A DNA stretch of 64,000 bases from Mycobacteroides salmoniphilum (GTDB lineage: Bacteria; Actinomycetota; Actinomycetes; Mycobacteriales; Mycobacteriaceae): positions 3,162,001 to 3,226,000 of the forward strand of contig NZ_CP024633.1 of assembly GCF_004924335.1 (NCBI RefSeq). The letters are read 5' to 3'. The position numbers were made by a program, and so were the translations under genes. How positions within the stretch are numbered: position 1 is the first letter of the stretch; every line of letters starts with the position of its first letter. The notes below the pieces were generated by a model that saw nothing but the letters and a program-made list of their open reading frames with translations, searched no databases and had not been told where the DNA came from. This document shows, one piece after another, positions 27,135 through 35,332 of this stretch.

Positions 27135-27971
27135 CTAGTGCAGGTGTCCGGCCAGCTGCCCGTTCTCCCCGAAAAGTTCGGCATGCCATTTCTCGATGAG
27201 TTCGGTGTTGTCGGAATCGTTGGGGTGGAATCCCGGACGGTTGTACTCACCGATGCGGCGTCGCACCTCGCGGCTCAGGAACGGCAAGTGCCGTAACGCC
27301 ACAATGCTTTTCACCAGCCGGATGGGGTTGTAGGCGGCCTTGTCACGCAGCAGCGAGATCACCGTCTCAAAGAATGTGGTGTAGATGAACGCGATGGTGG
27401 TGCGCCGCATCACCCAGATGCGCAGCCGCTCACTACCACCGACCGCTCGGTAGACGTCGAACGTGACGCAACGGTGCTCGGCCTCCTCGAAGGCATGCCA
27501 CAGCAGCATGGAACGCACCTCGCCCTCGCCGAGCATGTCCAGGGCACGTTGATCGGTCAGCAGGGTCTCCGCGAGAACCGCGGTGTAATGCTCCAACGCG
27601 GCCGTGACGGCCAACGTGTAGATCGGCGGGTAGTTCCGGGTCTGGAAGTTGAATATCCGGCGAGCCAACCGTTCCACGAACGCAGTGGGATATCCCATTT
27701 CCTGCAGGCGCTCGTTGAGTTCACGATGCTCACGCCCGTGGGTCATCTCCTGGCCGATGAACCCGGACACCTGCTTCTTGAGTTCGGGATCGGTGATCTG
27801 GTCCGAGTAGCGCCGAACCGACCGGATGAAGAACTCCTCACCCTCAGGAAACACCGCCGACAGCATCGCCATCATGTGGCTCGACACCAGGTCACCCTGC
27901 ACAAAATGGCGATCCAGCGAACCCGGCTGGTAGCGAAACTTGATACGGCGGGTCTTGATCGGCCTGTCCAT
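27135..27971 (-). CDS. PF10118-type predicted metal-dependent hydrolase (paralogue 2)
   Basis: Also 278 residues, starting MDRPIKTRRIKFRYQPGSLDRHFVQGD. It repeats the same metal-site segments as its neighbour: IGQEMTHGREHRELNERLQEMGYP, TAALEHYTAVLAETLL and WHAFEEAEHRCVTFDVYRAVGG. A moderately hydrophobic segment (RRTTIAFIYTTFFETVISLL) near residue 195 could associate with membrane. Located 67 bp upstream of paralogue 1 in the same direction, so the two are probably one operon. ATG 27971 fits because the divergent ArsR promoter lies just above it. Confidence 0.8.
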   Translation of the reverse strand: MDRPIKTRRIKFRYQPGSLDRHFVQGDLVSSHMMAMLSAVFPEGEEFFIRSVRRYSDQITDPELKKQVSGFIGQEMTHGREHRELNERLQEMGYPTAFVERLARRIFNFQTRNYPPIYTLAVTAALEHYTAVLAETLLTDQRALDMLGEGEVRSMLLWHAFEEAEHRCVTFDVYRAVGGSERLRIWVMRRTTIAFIYTTFFETVISLLRDKAAYNPIRLVKSIVALRHLPFLSREVRRRIGEYNRPGFHPNDSDNTELIEKWHAELFGENGQLAGHLH

Positions 27972-28067
27972 ACTCAGCTTCCCACTACCCCGCAATGACT
28001 GATTTCGGTCGGCATCGCCAACGGGCTCAGGGTACCGCAGTTCGCTGAGATTCCGATGACCCAGGCC

Positions 28068-28095
28068 TTGACATATACCTATATCGGTATATGTT
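28068..28095 (+). promoter_or_regulatory. ArsR-gene promoter overlapped by an inverted-repeat operator
   Basis: TTGACA (28068-28073) and TATGTT (28090-28095) are 16 bp apart and fit −35/−10 elements. CATATACC (28072-28079) and GGTATATG (28086-28093) form an inverted repeat that covers both, so a bound dimer would block the promoter. The predicted start of transcription is about 7 bp after the −10, at the ATG (28102) itself, giving a leaderless mRNA. Confidence 0.65.
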
Positions 28096-28101
28096 TCATT
28101 C

Positions 28102-28440
28102 ATGGCGCGCACCCCCACCACCGCTGACGCGTTCAACGCGATCGCCGAGGCGGGCCGCCGTGACCTGCTCAGCGCCATCGGCGCCGGTGAGGTCACCGTG
28201 AACGAACTGGTGACGCGGACCCGGATGGGTCAACCGCAGGTGTCCAAGCATCTGGGCGTGCTCCGTGCTGTGGATCTGGTGCGGGTGCGCTCACACGGAC
28301 GACAACGCTTCTATCGCGTCAACGGTGCGGCCCTGCGGCCCGTCCATGACTGGGTGGGCGCGTTCGAACGCACCTGGAACCAGCGCCTCGACCGACTCGA
28401 CGATCTACTCACCGAACTCAAGAAAGAGGAAATGGAATGA
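28102..28440 (+). CDS. ArsR-family winged-helix repressor
   Basis: A 112-residue single-domain ArsR/SmtB-type regulator: FNAIAEAGRRDLLSAIGAGEVTVNELVTRTRMGQPQVSKHLGVLRAVDLVRVRSHGRQRFYRVNG holds the winged helix, with the recognition helix MGQPQVSKHLGVL. There is no CxC metal-binding motif, so it is likely not a metal sensor but one of the ArsR regulators that pair with a SRPBCC protein. It overlaps the downstream SRPBCC gene by ATGA. An inverted repeat over its own promoter predicts negative autoregulation. Confidence 0.9.
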   Translation: MARTPTTADAFNAIAEAGRRDLLSAIGAGEVTVNELVTRTRMGQPQVSKHLGVLRAVDLVRVRSHGRQRFYRVNGAALRPVHDWVGAFERTWNQRLDRLDDLLTELKKEEME

Positions 28441-28937
28441 CCGTTAGCAACCGTTATGGCAGCGCCACCGTCCAACTTCCCTCGGACACAACAATTCTCA
28501 TCACCCGATCGTTCGACGCGCCCGCCGCGCTGGTCTTCCGGACACTCACCGAACCCGAGCTGGTCAAGCGCTGGTGGGGATTCGAGACCGCACAATGGCA
28601 GGTCTGCGAGATCGATCTGCGGGTCGGCGGCACGTGGCGGTACGTGGTCAGCCAACCGTGCGAGTCCGAGCCCGACATGAAGGTCGCCTTCCATGGCGAG
28701 TACCGCGAGATCGACGCACCGCACCGGCTGGTCAGCACCGAGGTGTTCGAAGGTGTGCCCGACGGCGAGGCGCTCGTCTCCACCACCCTGGATGAGGCCG
28801 ATGGCGTGACGACTATGCGGGTGCTGGTGCAGCACAGCTGCAAGGAGCACCGCGACGGGCACATCAACTCCGGCATGGAGGGTGGCATGCAGGTCAGTTA
28901 CAACCGCATCGAGGACCTGCTGCGCGACCTGGGGTGA
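28437..28937 (+). CDS. SRPBCC (AHSA1-type) ligand-binding protein
   Basis: The 166-residue product has the START/AHSA1-like helix-grip signature: DTTILITRSFDAPAALVFRTLTEPELVKRWWGFETAQWQVCEIDLRVGGTWRYV and a C-terminal MEGGMQVSYNRIEDLL helix. These proteins bind hydrophobic ligands in a central cavity. Translation is coupled to the ArsR gene by an ATGA overlap; ArsR–SRPBCC pairs are common in actinobacteria and the SRPBCC protein may be the target, partner or ligand sink of the regulator. Confidence 0.88.
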   Translation: MTVSNRYGSATVQLPSDTTILITRSFDAPAALVFRTLTEPELVKRWWGFETAQWQVCEIDLRVGGTWRYVVSQPCESEPDMKVAFHGEYREIDAPHRLVSTEVFEGVPDGEALVSTTLDEADGVTTMRVLVQHSCKEHRDGHINSGMEGGMQVSYNRIEDLLRDLG

Positions 28938-28970
28938 AATAGGGCGCCCACCGCGTGTGTTGCAGCGACC

Positions 28971-29417
28971 GTGAGCAACCACTTCACCTCCGAGTACATC
29001 GCCACCAACCCGCAGTGGGTCGACGAGCAGATCGAGATCTACGAATCCAGCGGCGGGGCCGAAGGCACCACATTCGACGGCATCCCCGTCGTGGTGCTGT
29101 ACACCGTCGGGGCGAAATCGGGACAGATCCGCAAGGCGCCACTCATGCGCGTCGAGCGCGCGGGCATATACCTGGCGGTCGGCTCAATCGGTGGAGCCCC
29201 GAAGAACCCGGCCTGGGTCGCCAACCTGCGGGCCAATCCGGTGATCGAACTGCGCGACGGCGAGAACGTGCAGACCGTACGCGCCGACGAGGTCACCGAC
29301 GAGGCCGAGCGTGACACATGGTGGGACCGTGCCGTGGCGGCCTTCCCTCCCTACGCGGAGTACACGACACGCACCGCGCGGGTCTTTCCACTGTTCACCC
29401 TCACTCCGGTGAGCTAG
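28971..29417 (+). CDS. Deazaflavin (F420)-dependent nitroreductase-family protein
   Basis: A 148-residue member of the Ddn/Rv3547-related FDOR family. GIPVVVLYTVGAKSGQIRKAPLMRVERAGIYLAVGSIGGAPKNPAWVANLRANPVIEL follows the family pattern (G-x-K/RSG-x-x-R, then PxWxxNLxAxP), which binds the F420 tail. GTG start at 28971. The role is F420H2-dependent reduction of an unknown compound. Its 3' end overlaps the convergent acetyltransferase gene by 17 bp. A second member of the family lies at 43758. Confidence 0.9.
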   Translation: MSNHFTSEYIATNPQWVDEQIEIYESSGGAEGTTFDGIPVVVLYTVGAKSGQIRKAPLMRVERAGIYLAVGSIGGAPKNPAWVANLRANPVIELRDGENVQTVRADEVTDEAERDTWWDRAVAAFPPYAEYTTRTARVFPLFTLTPVS

Positions 29418-30150
29418 CGGCCGCCTTCTTGCGTTCAATATCGGCCAGCGCCTCGGCAAGTTGCGCACGCTGCGCGGCCGAGGCGTCCCAGGCCACCTTC
29501 CGGTTCTTGACGACCCTGGCCGGCGCCCCGACGGCGATCGAATAGTCCGGGATCACACCCTTGACCACGGCGTGGGCACCGAGCACGCAGCCGCGGCCAA
29601 CGATCGTGTCCCGAAGGACCGTCACCTTGGTGGCGATCCAGGTGTCCGGCCCGATGCGCACCGGAGATTTAGCGATGCCCTGGTCCTTGATCGGGTAGGT
29701 GATGTCGTCCATGCGATGGTCGAAATCACACACGTAGCACCAGTCGGCCATGAGGGCGGAGTCGCCGAACTCGATGTCGATGTAGGCGTTGACGACGTTG
29801 TCCTTACCGAACACCACCTTGTCGCCCAGACGTAGGGACCCCTCATGGGCACGCAGCGAGTTTCCGTCGCCGATATGCACCCATCTGCCGATCTCCATCC
29901 GGGCCAGCTCGGGTGTGCAGTGAATCTCGACGTTCTTGCCGAGGAACAGCATGCCGCGCGTGACGATGTGCGGGTTGGAAAGCTTGAACTTGAGCAGGCG
30001 CCAGTACCGCACCAGGTACCACGGCGTGTATGCCTTGTTCGCGATCACCCATCGCAATGAGGCCTTGGTCAGGAATTTAGCCTGTGCTGGGTCGCGTAGG
30101 CGCTGTCCGCGCCACCGCTTGTGCAGGGGAGCGCCCCACATCGTCGTCAT
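29401..30150 (-). CDS. Hexapeptide-repeat acyltransferase, Rv3034c-like
   Basis: The 249-residue protein has an N-terminal helical part (MTTMWGAPLHKRWRGQRLRDPAQAKFLTKASLRWVI) and a left-handed beta-helix built from hexapeptide repeats (about 80-220), ending with PDTWIATKVTVLRDTIVGRGCVLGAHAVVKGVIPDYSIAVGAPARVVKN, a typical LbH acetyltransferase closing segment. It probably acetylates a sugar or polysaccharide. Start fixed at ATG 30150, the last in-frame ATG before family similarity. Mtb order next to Rv3035 is kept, divergent from it with 85 bp between. Confidence 0.85.
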   Translation of the reverse strand: MTTMWGAPLHKRWRGQRLRDPAQAKFLTKASLRWVIANKAYTPWYLVRYWRLLKFKLSNPHIVTRGMLFLGKNVEIHCTPELARMEIGRWVHIGDGNSLRAHEGSLRLGDKVVFGKDNVVNAYIDIEFGDSALMADWCYVCDFDHRMDDITYPIKDQGIAKSPVRIGPDTWIATKVTVLRDTIVGRGCVLGAHAVVKGVIPDYSIAVGAPARVVKNRKVAWDASAAQRAQLAEALADIERKKAAASSPE

Positions 30151-30235
30151 GGCCGCACAGCCTACGGGACGGGGCAGGACGCGCACGCTACCCTGCGATG
30201 GGCCGGACCGCCCCCTATGGAAGGAGTGCCTCACC

Positions 30236-31528
30236 GTGCTTTCCCGGGCACGAGTACTCGCGAGCATTGCTTTCGCGACACTCCTCACCGTCACCGGATG
30301 TTCCGGGGATGATTCCTGGATCAACATCAAGGCGGCGCCCGGCTGGTCCGCCACCTACGCCGATGCGCACAACAGCAGCTACACGCCCACCGAGGGCGCT
30401 CGCGAGCTGACCCTGGAGTGGAGCCGGAACACCAAGGGCCAGATACGCAGTGCCGCGGCCATCGGTATCGACAACTTCGTCGCCGTCAGCGCCGACACCC
30501 AGTCCGGTTGCACGCTCATGGAGTGGGAGAACGATAAGGCTGCCCGCCAGCGCTGGTGTACCCGGATGGTCACCGGAAGCCCGTGGTCAGGACCGCTCTC
30601 CGACGGCTACAACAACATTTACATGGGTCAGCCCGGCGCCGTGGTGTCGTTCCCGCCCACCCAGTGGATTCGGTGGCGCAAGCCCGTCATCGGCGCACCG
30701 ACCACGCCCAAGATCGTCGAGCCCGGACGGCTTCTCGTTGTCACGCACCTCGGCCAGATACTGATCTTCGACGCCCAGCGCGGCGAGGTCGTGGGTACCC
30801 CCATGGATCTGCTCGAAGGGGTCGACCCTGCCGATCCACGACGCGGCCTGGATGATTGCGAGGCGGCGAGGCCCCAATGCCCGATATCCGCCTCCCCCGC
30901 CTACGATCCGGAGACCGGCACGATTGTCACCACGCTGTGGCAGCCGGGCAAACCGGTACCGGTGCTGCTGGGAATCACCTACGACGCCGACGGCAAGATC
31001 ACTTTGAAACACAAGTGGGCCAACAAGATCATCGATGAAGGCGTGATCGGCTCCCCCGTGATGTCCCACGATGGCGAGACGGTCTACATCAACGACCGCA
31101 AGGGTTCGCTACACGCGATGCACACGTTCGATGGCAGCCAGAAATGGTCGGTGCCCTTGGGATTCAACGCCACGACGCCACCCTCTGTTGCACCGGACGG
31201 GACCATCATCGCCGGAACCGGCGACAAGGCCACCCTGGTGGGGATCAAGGACTCCGGCACCAAGGGTGAAATCGCCTGGCGTCGCGATGATCTCGCTCCG
31301 CTCTCGACATCGAGTCAGGCCGCAGGAAACGTGGGCTATGCCGTTGTTAGAGACGGAGACAAGGGGCTGGCTCTGGTGGTGTTCAACACCCCGGACGGAG
31401 CCACCATCAACCGGTACCCGCTGCCCGATGCCACAGGCTTCCCGGTCGGCATCTCGATCGGACCCGATCAGCGGGTGATCGTCACGTTGAGCGAGGGTCT
31501 GGTGTACGGGTTCCGCCCGGGGACCTAG
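30236..31528 (+). CDS. Lipoprotein with PQQ-like beta-propeller, Rv3035-like
   Basis: The 430-residue product starts at GTG (GGAAGGAG lies about 10 nt upstream) with a lipoprotein signal, FATLLTVTGCSGD, where VTGC is the lipobox. The mature chain shows PQQ-type propeller blades (SPAYDPETGTIVTTLWQPG, GSPVMSHDGETVYINDRKGSLHAMHTFDGSQKWSVPL, PSVAPDGTIIAGTGDKATLVGIKD). Such proteins scaffold complexes on the outer face of the membrane. Function of Rv3035 is unknown. Its last 47 bp overlap the convergent methyltransferase gene. Confidence 0.85.
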   Translation: MLSRARVLASIAFATLLTVTGCSGDDSWINIKAAPGWSATYADAHNSSYTPTEGARELTLEWSRNTKGQIRSAAAIGIDNFVAVSADTQSGCTLMEWENDKAARQRWCTRMVTGSPWSGPLSDGYNNIYMGQPGAVVSFPPTQWIRWRKPVIGAPTTPKIVEPGRLLVVTHLGQILIFDAQRGEVVGTPMDLLEGVDPADPRRGLDDCEAARPQCPISASPAYDPETGTIVTTLWQPGKPVPVLLGITYDADGKITLKHKWANKIIDEGVIGSPVMSHDGETVYINDRKGSLHAMHTFDGSQKWSVPLGFNATTPPSVAPDGTIIAGTGDKATLVGIKDSGTKGEIAWRRDDLAPLSTSSQAAGNVGYAVVRDGDKGLALVVFNTPDGATINRYPLPDATGFPVGISIGPDQRVIVTLSEGLVYGFRPGT

Positions 31529-32675
31529 CCTCACAAACGAATGCTGTTGCACCACTACCTACCCGGGTGATGACGACCGATAGCGCCACACCGCCGCGCA
31601 ACTTCAGCCGGGTGCGCAGCACCGCCGGGTCGAGATCGACCCCGCGCACGGTGATCTCCACGGACCCACAATCGCGAGCGGCGAGCGCCTGACGCAGCCG
31701 CTTCTCGCTGTACGCGAGCACATCGAGCACCCGATAGCCCTGCACACCGGCAGGCACCGAATCCCCCGACAGGTAGGCGATACGGGGATCCAACTGCCAC
31801 AACCCATGCCGCGCAGCGTATTGCCGCACCAGACCGGCGCGCACGACTGCGCCGTCGGGGTCGATGATCCACTCGCCCGCGTCGGCGACCGCACAGTCAT
31901 CGGGGTCGGCATCGGTCAGCTGATAGCCGGCACCGGCCGTGGTGAGCACGGTGGCGCGCCGGTGTGCCCGAGCCAACCCCACCGACCACAGACATGCCTC
32001 GCGGACGCCCCCGTCGAGCGACACAACCTCGACCTCACCGGCAAACCCGGTCTGTTCCCGCAGATCGGTGAAGTCCAGTCCCGGAGCGCATTTGACGACC
32101 AGATCGCGATCGGCGTATGTGCGCAGCACCGCGTCCAGGGGCGGTGAGTAGGCCGACGGATCGAACCGTCGGCGCCCGCCGGCGCGGCGCCCCGGATCGG
32201 CGATCACCACCTCGGCACGGCTGGATGGTGCCAGCGCATCCGCCCGACACACCAGAACCTGGTTGCCGATGTTGTGGCGCGCCATTGCCGTTCGCACCGG
32301 ATCGAGATCGCTGCCGATGACCGTGGCGGCAACGCCGTCGAGGGCCGCGAGCTCGGTCCCCACCGAGCACGTCACATCATGAACCACCCGCCCGGTCAAT
32401 CGCCCGGCCCGGTGTCGCGCCACCGCGGCGGGCGTCGCCTGCTGTAGCGCGTCATCGGTGAACAGCCAGTCACGCACATCGCCCAGCTTGGCCATCGCCT
32501 TACGGCGCAGCTGCACGGTCTGCGCCAAGACAGCGGCGCGGTCGCCGAATTCGGTGCGCAGGGCCGTCGTATCGGCCACCAGAGTGCCCGTCGCGAAGGT
32601 GTACGCGGAGGCCCGCGCCAGGTCCGCACTGCCCGCCTCCGACGACAGATATGCGACGTCGGGAAGCTCGAACAC
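31482..32675 (-). CDS. THUMP-like-domain SAM methyltransferase, Rv3037c-like
   Basis: A 397-residue protein, GTG start, with a central class I methyltransferase fold (VVHDVTCSVGTELAALDG, VIGSDLDPVRTAMARHN, ADALAPSSRAEVVIADPGRRAGGRRRFDPSAYSPPL) and a C-terminal THUMP-like extension. The DPGRR element is characteristic of this family. Mtb Rv3037c occupies the same position; its substrate has been discussed in connection with methylated polysaccharides but I cannot confirm it. Its C-terminus reads 47 bp into the convergent lipoprotein gene, so the last ~15 residues may be accretion. Gene lies 18 bp after the Rv3038c-like gene. Confidence 0.82.
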   Translation of the reverse strand: MFELPDVAYLSSEAGSADLARASAYTFATGTLVADTTALRTEFGDRAAVLAQTVQLRRKAMAKLGDVRDWLFTDDALQQATPAAVARHRAGRLTGRVVHDVTCSVGTELAALDGVAATVIGSDLDPVRTAMARHNIGNQVLVCRADALAPSSRAEVVIADPGRRAGGRRRFDPSAYSPPLDAVLRTYADRDLVVKCAPGLDFTDLREQTGFAGEVEVVSLDGGVREACLWSVGLARAHRRATVLTTAGAGYQLTDADPDDCAVADAGEWIIDPDGAVVRAGLVRQYAARHGLWQLDPRIAYLSGDSVPAGVQGYRVLDVLAYSEKRLRQALAARDCGSVEITVRGVDLDPAVLRTRLKLRGGVALSVVITRVGSGATAFVCEARSPGGTRTPDPRST

Positions 32676-32693
32676 CGGCAGGAATTCGAGGGA

Positions 32694-33659
32694 TTACGAG
32701 GACTTGAGCCCGGTGATCATCACGTTGTAGTACCAGCCCTTCGGCACCACATGACGCCACACGTTCTCGTCGACCCAGCTGAGCGCCTTCCAACCACCGA
32801 ACGCGAACTTCGCCCAGCCCCAGCCCAACTTGCCCGGCGGCACCGTCGACTCGAACGTGCGCACCGGCCAGCCCAGCATGGCGGCGGTGAATTCCTCGCT
32901 GGCCGTCCGCACCGCAACGGCACCGGCGTTGGTGGCCATCTTCTCGAGGTCGGCAGGATCAAACGTGTGCAGGTCAACGACCCATTCCAGGGCCGCGGCA
33001 CGCGAATTCTCGTCGAGTTCCTCCTGCGGACGCCGCCAGCTCTCCAATCCCGGCAGCTTCATCGCCTGGACCGTGGCCTTCCACGTCAGATTCGCGAGCG
33101 CGCGCGCGTACAGGTTCCCGACCGTGGTGGGCTCGCCGGCGAAGATGAACCGTCCACCGGGCTTGAGCACCCGCAGCACCTCACGCAGCGACAGCTCGAC
33201 ATCGGGAATGTGGTGCAACACGGCATGGCCCACCACCAGATCGAAGGTGTTGTCGTCGTAAGGAATCCGCTCGGCATCGGCGACCCGGCCGTCGACGTCC
33301 AGGCCCAGCTCCTTGCCGGTGCGGGTGGCGACCTTGACCATGCCTGGCGACAGGTCGGTGACCGAACCACGGCGCGCGACGCCCGACTGCATCAGGTTCA
33401 GCAGGAAGAAACCGGTGCCACACCCGAGCTCCAGGGCACGGTCATACGGCAGCTCGCGCTGGTCCTCGGCGGGCACGATGGCGTCGAACCGTCCGCGGGC
33501 GTAATCGATGCAGCGCTGGTCGTACGAGATGGACCACTTCTCGTCGTAGGTCTCCGCTTCCCAGTCGTGATAGAGGATCTGGGCGAGTTTGTTGTCCTCA
33601 AAAGCGGCAGCGACCTGCTCCGCAGTGGCCTTGGTCGTCGGCTCGGAAATCTCCGTCAT
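32694..33659 (-). CDS. SAM-dependent methyltransferase, Rv3038c-like
   Basis: The 321-residue protein has the SAM motif ALELGCGTGFFLLNLMQSG, VTDLSPGMVKVATR, and the post-motif DNTFDLVVGHAVLHHIPDVELSLREVLRVLKPGGRFIFAGEP, a UbiE/type-11 methyltransferase. A ~110-residue C-terminal extension may bind the substrate. Substrate unknown. Upstream of the Rv3037c-like gene and downstream of the enoyl-CoA hydratase gene in one run of same-strand genes, as in Mtb Rv3041c–Rv3037c. Confidence 0.87.
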   Translation of the reverse strand: MTEISEPTTKATAEQVAAAFEDNKLAQILYHDWEAETYDEKWSISYDQRCIDYARGRFDAIVPAEDQRELPYDRALELGCGTGFFLLNLMQSGVARRGSVTDLSPGMVKVATRTGKELGLDVDGRVADAERIPYDDNTFDLVVGHAVLHHIPDVELSLREVLRVLKPGGRFIFAGEPTTVGNLYARALANLTWKATVQAMKLPGLESWRRPQEELDENSRAAALEWVVDLHTFDPADLEKMATNAGAVAVRTASEEFTAAMLGWPVRTFESTVPPGKLGWGWAKFAFGGWKALSWVDENVWRHVVPKGWYYNVMITGLKSS

Positions 33660-33680
33660 GGCCGTCAGCCTAACGCCTGG

Positions 33681-34475
33681 TTAGGCTCCCCTGAACCGGG
33701 CCGTCCCCGGGCCGATCTCCAGCTGAGCGGCCACCCCGTCCGCACGATCCTGTGTCGCGAACACCTGGCAAAACAGCTCGCGTTCCCTGTCCAGTCCCCC
33801 GGCCAGCGGACTGTCGAAGCCGTGGTCGATTGCGGCCTTGGCGGCGGCGAGCGCCAGGGGTGGCCCGTCGACAAAGCGCCGGGCCCAGGCCGCGGCCTCG
33901 GTGTAGACATCGTCGGGTGCCACCATCTGATCCAGAAGCCCCATCCGCAGGGCCTCCTTGGCGGCGACCAGTCGGCCGCTGAACACCATTTCCTTGGCCC
34001 GACTCAAACCCACAACGCGCGCCAGACGCACCGTCCCGCCACCGCCCGGGATCATGCCCGCCAGGATCTCTGGCGAACCCACCTTGGCGTTGTCCCCCGC
34101 GATCCGCCAATCGGCAGCCAGCGCCAACTCCAGACCACTGCCCAACGCGTATCCCGTGATCGCGGCGATCGTGGGTTTGGCCAGCTCTGCCACCGCGGTC
34201 AGCGCGGCCTGGCGGTCACCGGCGCTGCGCGACATCTCATCAGGGGTCAACTCCGATAGTTCAGCCAAATCATCACCAGTGCAAAAGATTTCGTGCCCGC
34301 CGTAGACGATGACGACGCGGATGTCCGCGCGCGCGTTTGCCTCGGCGGCGGCGAGGGCCAGCTCGCGGTACATCTGGCGGGTGAGGGCGTTGGTGGGCGG
34401 ACGCGACAGCGCGATGGTGCCAATGCCGGGATGCTCGGGCGCGGTACGTACCGAGACGAATTCGGGTTCGGTCAT
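33681..34475 (-). CDS. echA17: Enoyl-CoA hydratase/isomerase, EchA17-like
   Basis: A 264-residue crotonase-fold protein. IRVVIVYGGHEIFCTGDDLAELSEL forms the CoA/oxyanion segment, ALGSGLELALAADWRIAGDNAKVGSPEILAGMIPGGGGTVRLARVVG is the crotonase signature; the two catalytic Glu positions of classical hydratases correspond to GLELAL and SPEILAGM here, so hydratase or isomerase activity is plausible. It acts in beta-oxidation. The start ATG (34475) overlaps the stop of the Nudix gene (ATGA). Orthologue Rv3039c by order. Confidence 0.9.
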   Translation of the reverse strand: MTEPEFVSVRTAPEHPGIGTIALSRPPTNALTRQMYRELALAAAEANARADIRVVIVYGGHEIFCTGDDLAELSELTPDEMSRSAGDRQAALTAVAELAKPTIAAITGYALGSGLELALAADWRIAGDNAKVGSPEILAGMIPGGGGTVRLARVVGLSRAKEMVFSGRLVAAKEALRMGLLDQMVAPDDVYTEAAAWARRFVDGPPLALAAAKAAIDHGFDSPLAGGLDRERELFCQVFATQDRADGVAAQLEIGPGTARFRGA

Positions 34476-35305
34476 GACAGCTCCGGCCCGGCCACCTCGG
34501 GGATCTCCACGGCGCCCTGCCGGGCGGCCTCGTAGCGGTCCACATCGTCGAATTGGACGAACCATCGACCGTCCTGCTCCGTCAGGATCGGCATGATCGG
34601 AGCGATCTGTCGCGCCGATGCCAGCACCTCCGAGACCGTCGCTCCGGACGAGGACACGGCGTCGAGCTGCGACCAGGTGGGAGGAAGCAGGAAGCTGCGT
34701 CGCTCGGTAAAGGCCGATATCGCGGCCTCGGGAGTCTGCCAACCCGAGGCGACGGCCTCCGTGTTATCGCCGTCGGCGTCCTGCCCCGACGGCAACGCCG
34801 CGACGAAGAAGAACGTGTCGTACCGACGCGGCTCTGCCTCCGGTGTGATCCAGTTGGCCCACGGTCGTAGCAGGTCTGCCCGCAGAAAAAGCCCCTCACG
34901 CTGCAGGAACTCTCCGAAGGACAGCGTCTTGTCGGAGAGGTCGTGACGTGCCTGACGATAAACGGCCGCGTCCCCCACGATCTCGGCCTCCGAGGTGCCC
35001 GCGAACAGCACTCCACACTCTTCGAAGGTCTCGCGAGCGGCGGCACACACCAATGCCGACGCCAGCTCGGGCGACACACCGAACCGCTGCGCCCACCAGT
35101 CGACATCCGGGCCCACCCATGGCAGGTCGGCGCGCAGGTCGCGGGAGTCCACGCCGCCACCCGGAAACACCGTCATCCCGCCGGCAAAGGCCATGGCGTT
35201 ATCGCGGCGCATCAGAAACGCCTCGACGCCGACAGCGCCGTCGCGGATGAGTACGACGGTGGCCGCGGGTTTCGGCTGCGCTGGATCGCTGGGGGTAGGT
35301 GTCAT
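34472..35305 (-). CDS. Nudix hydrolase with an interrupted Nudix box, Rv3040c-like (NUDT19/CoA-diphosphatase type)
   Basis: The 277-residue protein has FAGGMTVFPGGGVDSRD (residues 40-55) and, only 36 residues later, RETFEECGVLF (91-101), i.e. the two halves of the Nudix box with a ~25-30 residue insertion between them. That split box is typical of NUDT19-like coenzyme A diphosphatases. It would hydrolyse CoA or acyl-CoA to 4'-phosphopantetheine and 3',5'-ADP. Coupled by ATGA to the enoyl-CoA hydratase gene, which fits an acyl-CoA role. Confidence 0.83.
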   Translation of the reverse strand: MTPTPSDPAQPKPAATVVLIRDGAVGVEAFLMRRDNAMAFAGGMTVFPGGGVDSRDLRADLPWVGPDVDWWAQRFGVSPELASALVCAAARETFEECGVLFAGTSEAEIVGDAAVYRQARHDLSDKTLSFGEFLQREGLFLRADLLRPWANWITPEAEPRRYDTFFFVAALPSGQDADGDNTEAVASGWQTPEAAISAFTERRSFLLPPTWSQLDAVSSSGATVSEVLASARQIAPIMPILTEQDGRWFVQFDDVDRYEAARQGAVEIPEVAGPELS

Positions 35306-35332
35306 CGACGAGGGCTCCTTAAACTTTGCGCG

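Noticed and set aside
31482..31528. Frameshift between the lipoprotein and methyltransferase genes
   Set aside because: The 47-bp convergent overlap is explained by the methyltransferase reading past its usual C-terminus; both frames stay intact to their own stops.
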